This document shows positions 17,062 through 25,752 of a stretch of DNA of 64,000 nt, piece after piece (the first letter of the stretch is position 1; every line of letters begins with the position of its first letter). Position numbers and translations under genes: made by a program. The DNA lies in assembly GCF_003058055.1 (NCBI RefSeq), contig NZ_QBTZ01000001.1, forward strand, positions 4,048,001 through 4,112,000, read 5' to 3'. The notes beneath the pieces were generated by a model. The model was given only the letters and a program-made list of their open reading frames with translations, was not told where the DNA came from and made no database searches. The DNA is from Acidovorax sp. 107 (lineage in GTDB: Bacteria > Pseudomonadota > Gammaproteobacteria > Burkholderiales > Burkholderiaceae_C).

Positions 17062-17511
17062 ATGGAATGCACAGTCAGTTGGACCGGCGGGGCGGGGACC
17101 CGCTCCGGCATGGGTTTTGTGGCCGAAACCGGCAGCGGCCATGTTTTGACCATGGACGGTGCCCCCGATGCCGCCAACCCTGCCAATGGCGGCCAGAACC
17201 TGGCGCCCCGGCCTATGGAAACCGTACTGGCGGGCACGGGCGGGTGCACCGCCTATGACGTGGTGCTGATCCTCAAGCGGGGCCGCCATGACGTGCGCGG
17301 CTGCAGCGTCAAGTTGACGACGGAACGCGCCGAGACCGACCCCAAGGTGTTCACCAAGATCCACATGCATTTCACCGTCACGGGCAAGGGCATCCCCCCG
17401 GCCGCCGTGGAGCGCGCGATTGCCATGAGCCATGACAAATACTGCTCAGCCAGCATCATGCTGGGCAAGACGGCCGACATCACCACCGGCTACGAGGTGC
17501 TGGAGGCCTGA
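17062..17511 (+). CDS. OsmC family protein
   Basis: Cytoplasmic thiol-dependent peroxidase-like protein of 149 residues. The two family cysteines are Cys62 (GTGGCTAYDVV) and Cys128 (DKYCSASIMLG). The fold markers PMETVLAGTGGC and ITTGYEVL are present. It starts at ATG 17062 after the ribosome site AGGAGAA. It is closer to the YhfA-like branch than to stress-induced Ohr/OsmC proper, so the substrate is uncertain. It stands alone and converges with coq7. The 93 bases between them (17512-17604) hold no clear feature. Confidence 0.88.
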   Translation: MECTVSWTGGAGTRSGMGFVAETGSGHVLTMDGAPDAANPANGGQNLAPRPMETVLAGTGGCTAYDVVLILKRGRHDVRGCSVKLTTERAETDPKVFTKIHMHFTVTGKGIPPAAVERAIAMSHDKYCSASIMLGKTADITTGYEVLEA

Positions 17512-17604
17512 CGAAGTCGTGGGATGGTCTGGACTGCCAGAATGAGCGGGTGGTTGTGCGTATGTTTTTGGTGCACCTGTTGCCCGCGTGAACCAGCTGG
17601 GGGT

Positions 17605-18222
17605 TCAAAGATAGTGCGCCGTGGTGGTCATGACCTTGGCGGCGCCTTTCATGGCGAGGCGCACCGGGGCGGGCAATTCCAGCGCGCCGGCGGCGCGGGC
17701 CTGGTCTGCGTGCCGCTCCTCGTCCTGCTTCATCCGGGCGACCACGGCCCTTGATGCCTGATCCTGCTCGGGAAGCCGGTCGAGGTGGCTTTGCAGATGC
17801 GCTGCCACCTGGGTTTCTGTTTCCACCACAAATCCCAGGTTGGCCCGGTCACTGACCTTGGCGGCCACCAGTCCGAGCGCAAAAGCCCCTGCGAACCACA
17901 GAGGGTTGAGCAGACTGGGGCGCGCGCCCAACGCGTCCAGGCGCTGTTGCGTCCAGGCCAGGTGATCGGTTTCTTCGCGCGCCGCTGCCTGCAGGTGGTC
18001 CCGCAGGGCGGGGTCGCGGGTGACGGCCGCCTGCGCGCTGTAGAGCGCCTGGGCGCACACTTCTCCCACATGATTCACCCGCATCAGGGCCCCCGCCAGC
18101 TTTTTCTGTGCAGGATCGAGCGACGCCTCGGGCACACCGTGGGCCGGTGTCTGCTCGGAAGCGCGGGGTTGGGCAAACAGTGTGCGCAGCGCGTTGTCTG
18201 CGGCAGTCAAAAAAGCGTCCAT
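17605..18222 (-). CDS. coq7: 2-polyprenyl-3-methyl-6-methoxy-1,4-benzoquinone monooxygenase Coq7
   Basis: Di-iron hydroxylase for a late step of ubiquinone synthesis, used in many betaproteobacteria. It has 205 residues from the ATG at 18222. The four-helix di-iron ligands are recognisable: [38 protein letters not shown] and [12 protein letters not shown] hydrophobic segment [16 protein letters not shown] is likely membrane-associated. An upstream in-frame ATG at 18351 would add residues not typical of the family. Confidence 0.92.
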   Translation of the reverse strand: MDAFLTAADNALRTLFAQPRASEQTPAHGVPEASLDPAQKKLAGALMRVNHVGEVCAQALYSAQAAVTRDPALRDHLQAAAREETDHLAWTQQRLDALGARPSLLNPLWFAGAFALGLVAAKVSDRANLGFVVETETQVAAHLQSHLDRLPEQDQASRAVVARMKQDEERHADQARAAGALELPAPVRLAMKGAAKVMTTTAHYL

Positions 18223-18537
18223 GGAAAGCTTTCGAGTGGCAATGGTGTCGAAACACAAATTGCACTTGGATACAAAAAACCACAGGGCAAGGCACAGGAG
18301 TTGCATGCAGCAATCGTGATTTTGCCCGTGCGCACTGAAATGTTGCAACACTGCAACGAATTTCCCCTTTCGGGGCGATTGTGGGTGAATTCCTTTGCGA
18401 AACCGGTCCGGGTCTGGTGCAATAAGAGCAACTTCCCCACCAGGAGGTTGGCCCGGGAAACCGGCGGGACTGTGCAGGTGCTTTCACCATAGACCCCCCG
18501 TACCGGAGCCCGATGTTTAACCTTGGAGTAACTCGCA
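18223..18537. promoter_or_regulatory. Divergent regulatory region between coq7 and the porin
   Basis: A 315-base gap that must hold promoters for both genes. The clearest structure is a perfect inverted repeat GTTGCA-ACAC-TGCAAC at 18342-18357, a plausible operator, followed by a small CCCC-TTTC-GGGG stem. TTGCGA (18395) with CAATAA (18420) is a weakly spaced promoter candidate for the porin. The porin ribosome site is GGAG at 18524. Confidence 0.4.
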
Positions 18538-19584
18538 ATGAAAAAATCCCTGATTGCCCTGGCTGTGCTGGCTGCTTCCGGCGCTGCAATGGCTCAATCT
18601 TCCGTGACCCTGTTCGGCGTGGTTGACGCAACCTACGCTTACGGTTCCGGCAGCGTCTCTAACAAGTCGCAACTGACGAACTCCGGCTACAACAGCAGCC
18701 GTCTGGGTTTCCGCGGCGTTGAAGACCTGGGTGGCGGCATGTCCGCTTCGTTCTGGCTCGAAGCTGGTCTGAACAACGACAACGGCACCGGCGGCGTTAC
18801 CAACACCAACAACCAAGCAGCTACCAGCACTGGCGGCGGCCTGACTTTCAACCGTCGTTCGACGGTTAGCCTGAACGGCGGCTTCGGTGAAGTGCGTCTG
18901 GGCCGTGACTACACCCCCCAATTCTGGAACCTGACCGTGTTCGATCCGTTCGGCACGAACGGCGTGGGCACCACCCAAACCCTGAACTCCAGCCTGGGTG
19001 GCCCTACCACCATCCGCGCTTCGAACTCCATCGGCTACTTCCTGCCTGGCAACCTGGGTGGTTTCTACGGCCAAGCCCAGTACTACATGGGTGAGAACAA
19101 CAGCAACGCTGCCAACAAGAAGGACGGCAACGGCCTGGCACTGCGCGCTGGTTACGCTAACGGCCCCATCAACGCCGCTATCGCTTTCTCCGAAACCAAG
19201 TTCCTGACCGGCAACATCAAGGCCGTGAACCTGGGTGGTCAGTATGATCTGGGCATGGCCAAGATCATGGCTCACTACAACCAAGACAAGATCAGCGGTG
19301 GCAACGACGGCAAGGGCTTCCTGATCGGTGGTCTGATCCCCGTGGGCGCTGGCGAAGTTCGTCTGTCCTACTCCACCTACAAGATCGACACCGTTGGTGC
19401 TGATCCCCGTACGAACAAGCTGGCTCTGGGCTACGTCCACAACCTGTCCAAGCGCACTGCTCTGTACGCAACGTACGCTCACGTGAACAACAAGAACGGC
19501 GCTGCACAAGCTCTGAACGGCGCTGTGACCGGTGTGAACGACAACTCCAACGGCTACGACTTCGGTATCCGTCACAGCTTCTAA
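18538..19584 (+). CDS. Outer-membrane general porin (Omp32 type)
   Basis: Trimeric 16-stranded beta-barrel porin of 348 residues. The signal peptide MKKSLIALAVLAASGAAMAQ is followed by the Burkholderiales start SSVTLFGVVDATYAYGSGS. The barrel has RLGFRGVEDLGGGMSASFWL, a loop-3 region near FWNLTVFDPFGTNGVG, and a terminal beta-strand ending in Phe (GYDFGIRHSF). Codon use is strongly biased (AAC, AAG, CTG, GGC), unlike neighbours, as in very highly expressed genes. It resembles Omp32 of Delftia/Acidovorax, an anion-selective porin. A strong terminator follows. Confidence 0.93.
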   Translation: MKKSLIALAVLAASGAAMAQSSVTLFGVVDATYAYGSGSVSNKSQLTNSGYNSSRLGFRGVEDLGGGMSASFWLEAGLNNDNGTGGVTNTNNQAATSTGGGLTFNRRSTVSLNGGFGEVRLGRDYTPQFWNLTVFDPFGTNGVGTTQTLNSSLGGPTTIRASNSIGYFLPGNLGGFYGQAQYYMGENNSNAANKKDGNGLALRAGYANGPINAAIAFSETKFLTGNIKAVNLGGQYDLGMAKIMAHYNQDKISGGNDGKGFLIGGLIPVGAGEVRLSYSTYKIDTVGADPRTNKLALGYVHNLSKRTALYATYAHVNNKNGAAQALNGAVTGVNDNSNGYDFGIRHSF

Positions 19585-19624
19585 TATTGACGGCTGGCGT
19601 CAGCCAGCTGCCGATATTCAAGCT

Positions 19625-19656
19625 CAAAAAAAGCCGCCTCCGGGCGGCTTTTTTTA
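19625..19656 (+). terminator. Intrinsic terminator of the porin gene
   Basis: AAAAGCCGCC-TCCG-GGCGGCTTTTTTT, a GC-rich stem continued by A/T pairs and a T-tract, 41 bases after the stop. The A-tract on the left makes it potentially bidirectional. Confidence 0.92.
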
Positions 19657-19767
19657 TTGGCTCTGACGTTGTTGTGGGTGTCTGGTGGCTTCTGTCGCAA
19701 ATTTTGCTGGCAAGCTCCGGCTTCATGTCCGGTTATGCGGTGATGAATACTGCAAAAGGGTGTTTCC

Positions 19768-19781
19768 CACCAGGCGTGGTG
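19768..19781. promoter_or_regulatory. NtrC-like enhancer palindrome
   Basis: CACCA-GGCG-TGGTG, a perfect inverted repeat close to the NtrC site (GCACCA...TGGTGC). It lies about 120 bases upstream of the sigma-54 promoter match at 19888, a normal distance for a bacterial enhancer-binding protein. The remainder of 19657-20019 shows no other clear feature. Confidence 0.45.
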
Positions 19782-19887
19782 CGGTCAGAGCCTGTATCAA
19801 TGGGCGCTGAGAGTGGCGTGACCGCGCGGGACGGAGCACTCTGATTGGAGGGTTACAGGGAGGCGGAACAAAGCCATATCCAAGGCT

Positions 19888-19904
19888 TGGCACCATCCTT
19901 GCAT
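19888..19904 (+). promoter_or_regulatory. Sigma-54 promoter candidate for the peptide transport operon
   Basis: TGGCACC-ATCC-TTGCAT matches the -24/-12 consensus with exact spacing. It is the same form as the match before the chemoreceptor at 1651. Transcription would start near 19914 and leave a leader of about 105 bases before the ATG at 20020. Confidence 0.72.
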
Positions 19905-20019
19905 TACTGAGTTGACTTTGGGGGCTATAGGCCCTTTATCGCATCGGGGATTCAGGGATTTCCCGTTGGCTATAGCGCAACCTTTACTGCATAGTAAAAC
20001 TTTTAATCAAGAGGGTTCC

Positions 20020-21600
20020 ATGAAACTCAACCACAGTCTTTTGTCGGTGGCTGCTGCTACCGCACTGCTGTTTGCGCCATCACTGCAGGCTAAGCCCTTC
20101 AAGTGGGCCAGTCAGGGGGAAATTTCGACGTGGGACATTCACTCCCAGAACAATGCGTTGCAAAACGGCCTTCATGCCAACGTGTACGAGAGCCTGGTGT
20201 ACTACAACAGCAAGACGTTTGATGTGGAGCCCGTGCTGGCAACGGCTTGGAAGGAAATCAGCCCCACGCAGGTGCGTTTTACGCTGCGCCAGGGCGTCAA
20301 GTTCCACGATGGTTCGCCCCTGACCACAGATGACGCCGTGTACTCCATCCAGCGGGCCATGGCCAAAACATCCAATTTCACGCCTTATGTGCAGGGCATC
20401 AGCAAGGTAGTGAAAGTGGATGCGCAAAACTTCGACGTCATGCTGTCGTCGCCCAATCCGGTGCTGCTGCGTCAGATGACTGAGCTGCGCATCATGAGCA
20501 AGGCCTGGGCGGAGAAGAACAAGTCCGTCGAGCCCAAAGACATCAAGGGCACCGACGAGAACTTTGCCCACCGCAATGCCATGGGCACAGGGCCCTACAC
20601 CCTTGAGTCGTGGCAGCCCGATGTGAAGATGGTGTTCAAGCGCAACCCCAACTGGTGGGGCAAGATGGACGGCAACGTGACCGAGATCGTCTACACCCCC
20701 ATCAAGTCCGCCGCCACGCGCATTGCGGCGCTACTGTCGGGCGAAGTGGACCTTGTGCTCGACCCGTCTCCCCAGGACTTGGGCCGACTGCGCGCCAGCT
20801 CTGACCTGAAGGTGATTGACGGTGTGGAAAACCGCACCATTTTCCTGGGCATGGACCAATTCCGCGAAGAGCTGCCGGGCTCGAACATCAAGGGCAAGAA
20901 CCCGCTCAAGGATGTGCGTGTACGCAAGGCGCTCTACCAGGCGATTGATGCCGAGACCATCTCGCGCAACATCATGCGTGGCCTGGGCAAGCCCACGGGC
21001 ACCATCGTGGCGCCGCAGGTGGCTGGCTATACCGAGGCGGTGGGCAAGCGCTTCCCATACAGCGTGGATGCCTCCAAGAAGCTGCTGGCCGAGGCCGGCT
21101 ACCCCGATGGATTTGAGGTGGACTTCGCCTGCCCCAACAACCGCTACATCAATGACGAAGCCATCTGCCAGGCCGTCACAGCCATGTGGGCGCGCGTGGG
21201 CGTGAAGGCCAAGCTGCGCACGCTGCCCCTGGTCAACTACTTCCCGATGATCCAGCGCTACGAAGCCAGCATCTACATGCTGGGCTGGGGCGTACCTACA
21301 TTTGACGGGTTGTACAGCCTGCAATCGCTGGTGCGCAGTGTGGGCCAGGGTGGCGACGGCAACTACAACGTGGGCCGTTACAGCAACCAGCGCATGGATT
21401 ATCTGGTGGATCGCATCAAGGCCGAGACCGATGCGCCTGTGAGGGCGCGCATGCTGACCGAGGCGCTGCAACTGTCCAACGATACCGTGTCCCACATCCC
21501 TCTGCATGACCAGGTGATCCCTTGGGCCATGAAGAAGAACATCGAACTGGTGCACCGTGCCGATAACCGCGTGGACATGCGCACCGTCAAGGTGAACTGA
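20020..21600 (+). CDS. ABC transporter substrate-binding protein, peptide/opine family (first)
   Basis: Periplasmic SBP_bac_5 family receptor of 526 residues. It has a signal peptide of about 24 residues (ATALLFAPSLQA|KPF), then WASQGEISTWDIHSQNN, the family segment FTLRQGVKFHDGSPLTTDDAVYSIQRA and YFPMIQRYEASIYMLGWG. The ATG at 20020 follows GAGGG. An upstream in-frame ATG at 19912 lacks a signal peptide context. First gene of the transporter operon behind a sigma-54 match. A strong hairpin separates it from the permease, as is common when the binding protein is made in excess. Substrate is probably di- or oligopeptides. Confidence 0.9.
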   Translation: MKLNHSLLSVAAATALLFAPSLQAKPFKWASQGEISTWDIHSQNNALQNGLHANVYESLVYYNSKTFDVEPVLATAWKEISPTQVRFTLRQGVKFHDGSPLTTDDAVYSIQRAMAKTSNFTPYVQGISKVVKVDAQNFDVMLSSPNPVLLRQMTELRIMSKAWAEKNKSVEPKDIKGTDENFAHRNAMGTGPYTLESWQPDVKMVFKRNPNWWGKMDGNVTEIVYTPIKSAATRIAALLSGEVDLVLDPSPQDLGRLRASSDLKVIDGVENRTIFLGMDQFREELPGSNIKGKNPLKDVRVRKALYQAIDAETISRNIMRGLGKPTGTIVAPQVAGYTEAVGKRFPYSVDASKKLLAEAGYPDGFEVDFACPNNRYINDEAICQAVTAMWARVGVKAKLRTLPLVNYFPMIQRYEASIYMLGWGVPTFDGLYSLQSLVRSVGQGGDGNYNVGRYSNQRMDYLVDRIKAETDAPVRARMLTEALQLSNDTVSHIPLHDQVIPWAMKKNIELVHRADNRVDMRTVKVN

Positions 21601-21617
21601 TTTATTCTTGACGCACT

Positions 21618-21650
21618 GAAAGCAAGGGCCGTGCGGCCCTTGCTTTCTTT
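21618..21650 (+). terminator. Strong hairpin after first binding-protein gene
   Basis: Perfect 13-bp arms GAAAGCAAGGGCC and GGCCCTTGCTTTC with a GTGC loop, followed by TTT. Probably a partial terminator or a 3' stabiliser that sets a high binding-protein to permease ratio. Confidence 0.75.
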
Positions 21651-21737
21651 GGTATATCTGACGATGTATTGACCCGCAGTGCCTCGGCCACCAAAAGTGG
21701 CGGTGGTACTTCCATCGAACACTCACTCGACTCTCTG

Positions 21738-22718
21738 ATGCTTGCCTTTATATTGCGCCGCCTGATACAGGCTGTGATTGTCATGGTCACGGTGGCCTTC
21801 ATCTCCTTCATGCTGTTCCAGTACGTGGGAGATCCCGTGGTGTTCCTGTTGGGCCAGGATGCCACTCCGGAGCAGATCCGCGAGCTGCGTAGTGCCCTTG
21901 GCCTGGACAAATCCTTCTTCGTGCAGTTCTGGCACTTTCTGGTGAATGCGGCGCAGGGCGAGTTTGGCCTGAGCCTGCGCCAGGGCGCCAAGGTCTCGCG
22001 CCTGATTGCCGAGCGCTTCCCGGCCACGCTGGAGCTAGCCCTCGTTGCGGCCCTGCTCGCGCTGGTGATTGGGGTGCCGATGGGCGTGTATGCCGCCCTC
22101 AAGCGCGGCACCTTCACCAGCCAGCTGTTCATGACCCTTTCGCTGCTGGGCGTGTCCCTGCCTACTTTCCTGATCGGCATCTTGCTGATCCTGGTGTTTG
22201 CCGTGCACCTGGGCTGGTTCCCCAGCTTCGGCCGCGGCGAAGTGGTGCAACTGGGCTGGTGGAGCACCGGCTTGATCAAGGCCAAGGGCTGGCACCACAT
22301 CATCCTGCCTGCGATCACGCTGGCCATCTTCCAGCTCACACTGATCATGCGTCTGGTACGGGCTGAAATGCTGGAGGTGCTGCGCACCGACTACATCAAG
22401 TTCGCCCGGGCGCGCGGCCTCTCCAACCGGGCCATCCATTTCGGCCACGCCCTCAAGAACACGCTGGTGCCCGTGCTGACCATTACCGGTTTGCAACTGG
22501 GTGGCCTGATCGCTTTCGCCATCATCACCGAGACCGTGTTCCAGTGGCCGGGCATGGGCCTGCTGTTCATCCAGGCTGTGACCTTTGCAGACATCCCTGT
22601 GATGGCCGCTTACCTGTGCCTGATTGCGCTGATCTTCGTGGTGATCAACCTGGTGGTGGATCTGTTGTACTTTGCGGTTGATCCGCGTCTGCGCGTGGGC
22701 AAGGCAGGAGGCCACTGA
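21738..22718 (+). CDS. Peptide ABC transporter permease (DppB type)
   Basis: Inner-membrane permease of 326 residues. It has the DppB/OppB N-terminus (FILRRLIQAVIVMVTVAF), six predicted spans, and the cytoplasmic EAA loop EVLRTDYIKFARARGLSNRA that docks to the ATPase. It ends YFAVDPRLRVGKAGGH. I chose the ATG at 21738 because the family begins with this helix; the open frame extends back to 21669. The stop overlaps the next ATG by one base (TGATG). Confidence 0.92.
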   Translation: MLAFILRRLIQAVIVMVTVAFISFMLFQYVGDPVVFLLGQDATPEQIRELRSALGLDKSFFVQFWHFLVNAAQGEFGLSLRQGAKVSRLIAERFPATLELALVAALLALVIGVPMGVYAALKRGTFTSQLFMTLSLLGVSLPTFLIGILLILVFAVHLGWFPSFGRGEVVQLGWWSTGLIKAKGWHHIILPAITLAIFQLTLIMRLVRAEMLEVLRTDYIKFARARGLSNRAIHFGHALKNTLVPVLTITGLQLGGLIAFAIITETVFQWPGMGLLFIQAVTFADIPVMAAYLCLIALIFVVINLVVDLLYFAVDPRLRVGKAGGH

Positions 22719-23935
22719 TGCAAGGCCCTCGTTTGAAAGCTGGTGGTCGCGCCTTCGCGCACATCGCTCAATACCACCCCGAGTTGACGGCACTGCGGCG
22801 TGACCTGCACGCCCATCCCGAGCTGGGTTTTGAAGAGATATACACCAGCAAACGCGTCAAGGAAGCGTTGAAGCTCTGCGGTGTGGATGAGATCCACGAC
22901 GGCATCGGGCGCACGGGTGTGGTGGGCGTCATTCGGGGGCGCAGCACGGCCAGCGGCAGCATGGTAGGCCTGCGTGCCGACATGGACGCCCTGCCGCTGA
23001 CCGAGCACAACGACTTCGCCTGGAAGTCCTGCAAACAGGGCCTCATGCACGGCTGCGGCCACGACGGCCACACCGCCATGCTGATTGGCGCTGCGCGCTA
23101 CATGGCGGAGACGCGCAACTTCGACGGCACCGCCGTGCTGGTGTTCCAGCCGGGCGAAGAAGGTTTTGCCGGTGCCCGCGTGATGATGGAAGACGGGCTG
23201 TTTGACCGGTTTCCGGTGCAGTCCATCTTTGCCATGCATAACTGGCCGGCGATGAAGCCCGGCACCGTCGGTATCAACGCCGGGCCCATGATGGCCGCTG
23301 CCGACCGCTTCACGGTTGAAATCACCGGGCGTGGCGGCCACGGCGCGCATGCCTACCAGACGGTGGACGTGGTGCTGGTCGCGGCCCACATCATCACTGC
23401 GGCGCAGAGCATCGTGTCGCGCAATGTCCGGCCCATCGACAGTGCGGTGGTCAGCCTGTGCGCGATGCAGGCAGGCGATCTGGGGGCGTTCAGCGTGCTG
23501 CCAGGCACGGCCACGCTGGTCGGCACCGTGCGCACCTTTGATCCGCAGGTGCAGGAGATGGTCGAGAAGCGCCTCAAGGAGCTATGCAGCGCCATTGCGC
23601 TGGGCTTCGGGGCCACCGCCACCGTGCACTACGAACGCATCTACCCCGCCACCATCAACAGCGAAAGCGAAGCGATCTTTGCGGGCGACGTGGCCGAGTC
23701 GCTGCTGGGTGCCGACCATGTGGTGCGCGACCTGGAGCCCAGCATGGGCGCAGAAGACTTCTCTTTCATGCTGCAGAACAAACCAGGTGCTTACTTGCGC
23801 ATTGGCCAGGGCACAGGGTCCAGTGGCAGTGCGCTGCACAACAGCCGCTACGATTTCAACGACGACATCCTGCCGCTGGGGGCTGCGCTGCACGCCAGCC
23901 TGATCGAGCAGGCCATGCCCTTGCCTGCAGTTTGA
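22718..23935 (+). CDS. M20 family amidohydrolase (hippurate hydrolase-like)
   Basis: Metal-dependent aminoacylase or carboxypeptidase of 405 residues. It has HPELGFEE near residue 38, RADMDALPLTE, the metal motif HGCGHDGHT at 111-119, PGEEGFAGARVMMEDG, and PSMGAEDFSFML with the C-terminal metal ligand. No signal peptide, so it acts in the cytoplasm. Translationally coupled to the permease, it probably hydrolyses the imported acyl- or peptidyl-amide, which suggests that the transporter carries N-acyl amino acids, hippurate-like compounds or dipeptides. Confidence 0.9.
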   Translation: MQGPRLKAGGRAFAHIAQYHPELTALRRDLHAHPELGFEEIYTSKRVKEALKLCGVDEIHDGIGRTGVVGVIRGRSTASGSMVGLRADMDALPLTEHNDFAWKSCKQGLMHGCGHDGHTAMLIGAARYMAETRNFDGTAVLVFQPGEEGFAGARVMMEDGLFDRFPVQSIFAMHNWPAMKPGTVGINAGPMMAAADRFTVEITGRGGHGAHAYQTVDVVLVAAHIITAAQSIVSRNVRPIDSAVVSLCAMQAGDLGAFSVLPGTATLVGTVRTFDPQVQEMVEKRLKELCSAIALGFGATATVHYERIYPATINSESEAIFAGDVAESLLGADHVVRDLEPSMGAEDFSFMLQNKPGAYLRIGQGTGSSGSALHNSRYDFNDDILPLGAALHASLIEQAMPLPAV

Positions 23936-24046
23936 CCGGATGCCAGGCCCTTGTTGCTGCCCTTGTCTCTTCGCGCAAACACGCTGTTCACCCACCGGAA
24001 GTCTTCGTACCCTTCCATTCCACCCTTTCACTACCAGGAGATTTCC

Positions 24047-25630
24047 ATGAAATTCCAGAAAAAAGTCGTTGTGACCGCTCTCTTCGCTGCGTTGACCGCT
24101 GCGAGTCTGGTAGCCCAGGCCCAGACCGTGCGCATCGCCAACCAGGGCGATGCCCTGTCGATGGACCCGCACTCGCTCAACGAGTCGCTGCAATTGAGCG
24201 TGACCAGCAACGTGTACGAACCCCTGGTGGGCCGCAACAAGGACCTGAGCCTGGCGCCCGCGCTGGCCACCAGCTGGAAGCAGATTGCCCCGACCGTGTG
24301 GCGCTTCGAACTGCGCAAGGGTGTGCAGTTCCATGACGGCACGCCGTTCACGGCCGACGATGTGGTGTTCAGCTTCACCCGCATGAAGGGCGACGGCTCC
24401 GACATGAAGGCCACCAACAGCGACATCAAGCAGGTGCGCAAGATCGACGACCACACGGTCGAGATCGACACCATGGCCCCCCAGCCTATCCTGCCGGACG
24501 TGATCACCACCTCCTACATGATGAGCAAGAAGTGGTGTGAGACCAACCAGGCTGTCACCCCCGTGGACCGCCGCAAGGGCATTGAGAACGCTGCGTCGTT
24601 CCGCGCTAACGGCACCGGACCCTACCGCCTGCGTGAACGCCAGCCCAACGTACGCTCCGTGTTCGTGCGCAACGGCGCCTACTGGGGCAAGATCGAAGGC
24701 AACGCCACCGAGGTGGTGTTCACCCCGATTGGCAATGACGCCACGCGCGTGGCAGCCCTGCTGTCCGGCGAAGTGGACGTGATGGAGCCCGTGCCTGTGC
24801 AGGACATCGAGCGCGTCAACAACAGCGCCAACGCCCGCGCCATCACCGGCCCCGAGCTGCGCACCATCTTCCTGGGCATGGACCAGAAGCGCGACGAGCT
24901 GCTGTACTCCAACGTCAAGGGCAAGAATCCCTTCAAGGACAAGCGCGTGCGCCAGGCGTTCTACCAGGCCATCGACATCGAAGGCATCAAGAAGACTGTG
25001 ATGCGTGGCGCGTCCAATCCATCCGCACTGATGGTGGGCCCTGGCATCAACGGCTTCCAGCCAGAGGTCAAGCGCCTGCCTTACGACGTCGAGGCCGCCA
25101 AGAAACTCATGGTCGAAGCCGGCTACCCCAACGGCTTTGAAGTCACCATGAACTGCCCCAACGACCGTTATGTAAACGATGGCCGCATCTGCCAGACGGT
25201 GGCTGCCAACCTGTCGCGCATCAACGTCAAGATCAACCTTGCGGCCGAAACCAAGGGCACGTACTTCCCCAAGGTGCTACGTCGTGACACCAGCTTCTAC
25301 ATGCTGGGCTGGACGCCCACCACGTACGACTCGCACAACGCCCTCAATGCGCTGATGATCTGCCCGGACGATAAGACCGGCGCGGGCCAGTTCAACCTGG
25401 GTGCGTATTGCAACCCCAAGCTGGACGAGCTGACCAAGAAGATCCTGGTCGAGACCGACAAGCCCAAGCGCGACGCCATGATCAAGGAAGCCTTTGACGT
25501 GCACACCGCCGACGTGGGCCACCTGCCGTTGCACCAGCAGGCACTGGCCTGGGGCGTGAGCAAGAAGGTCAAGCTCGTGCAGATGGCCGACAACTACATG
25601 CCGTTCAAGTGGATCACCGTGAGCAAGTGA
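24047..25630 (+). CDS. ABC transporter substrate-binding protein, peptide family (second)
   Basis: Second SBP_bac_5 receptor of 527 residues. It has a signal peptide of about 25 residues (ALTAASLVAQA), then VRIANQGDALSMDPHS, WRFELRKGVQFHDGTPFTAD and FYMLGWTPTTYDSHNAL. The ATG at 24047 follows AGGAG at 24036; the open frame further upstream lacks a signal peptide. It resembles the first receptor throughout (TIFLGMDQ, KGKNPFKD), which suggests an old duplication. The two receptors share one set of permeases and may widen the substrate range. Confidence 0.9.
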   Translation: MKFQKKVVVTALFAALTAASLVAQAQTVRIANQGDALSMDPHSLNESLQLSVTSNVYEPLVGRNKDLSLAPALATSWKQIAPTVWRFELRKGVQFHDGTPFTADDVVFSFTRMKGDGSDMKATNSDIKQVRKIDDHTVEIDTMAPQPILPDVITTSYMMSKKWCETNQAVTPVDRRKGIENAASFRANGTGPYRLRERQPNVRSVFVRNGAYWGKIEGNATEVVFTPIGNDATRVAALLSGEVDVMEPVPVQDIERVNNSANARAITGPELRTIFLGMDQKRDELLYSNVKGKNPFKDKRVRQAFYQAIDIEGIKKTVMRGASNPSALMVGPGINGFQPEVKRLPYDVEAAKKLMVEAGYPNGFEVTMNCPNDRYVNDGRICQTVAANLSRINVKINLAAETKGTYFPKVLRRDTSFYMLGWTPTTYDSHNALNALMICPDDKTGAGQFNLGAYCNPKLDELTKKILVETDKPKRDAMIKEAFDVHTADVGHLPLHQQALAWGVSKKVKLVQMADNYMPFKWITVSK

Positions 25631-25693
25631 GCCCCCGCGTTCCCGACTGATCGATACGACGACAACAACAAAGCCACTGGCTAATTCAAGCCC

Positions 25694-25732
25694 GCAACAA
25701 CACCCGTAGCTACCCGCTGCGCGTGTTGTTGC
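25694..25732 (+). other. Intra-operon hairpin after second binding-protein gene
   Basis: Perfect 10-bp arms GCAACAACAC (25694) and GTGTTGTTGC (25723) with a 19-base loop, just before the permease ATG at 25753. There is no T-tract. Likely an mRNA-stabilising or processing structure. Confidence 0.5.
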
Positions 25733-25752
25733 CCGTTGACTGGTTTCCCACA

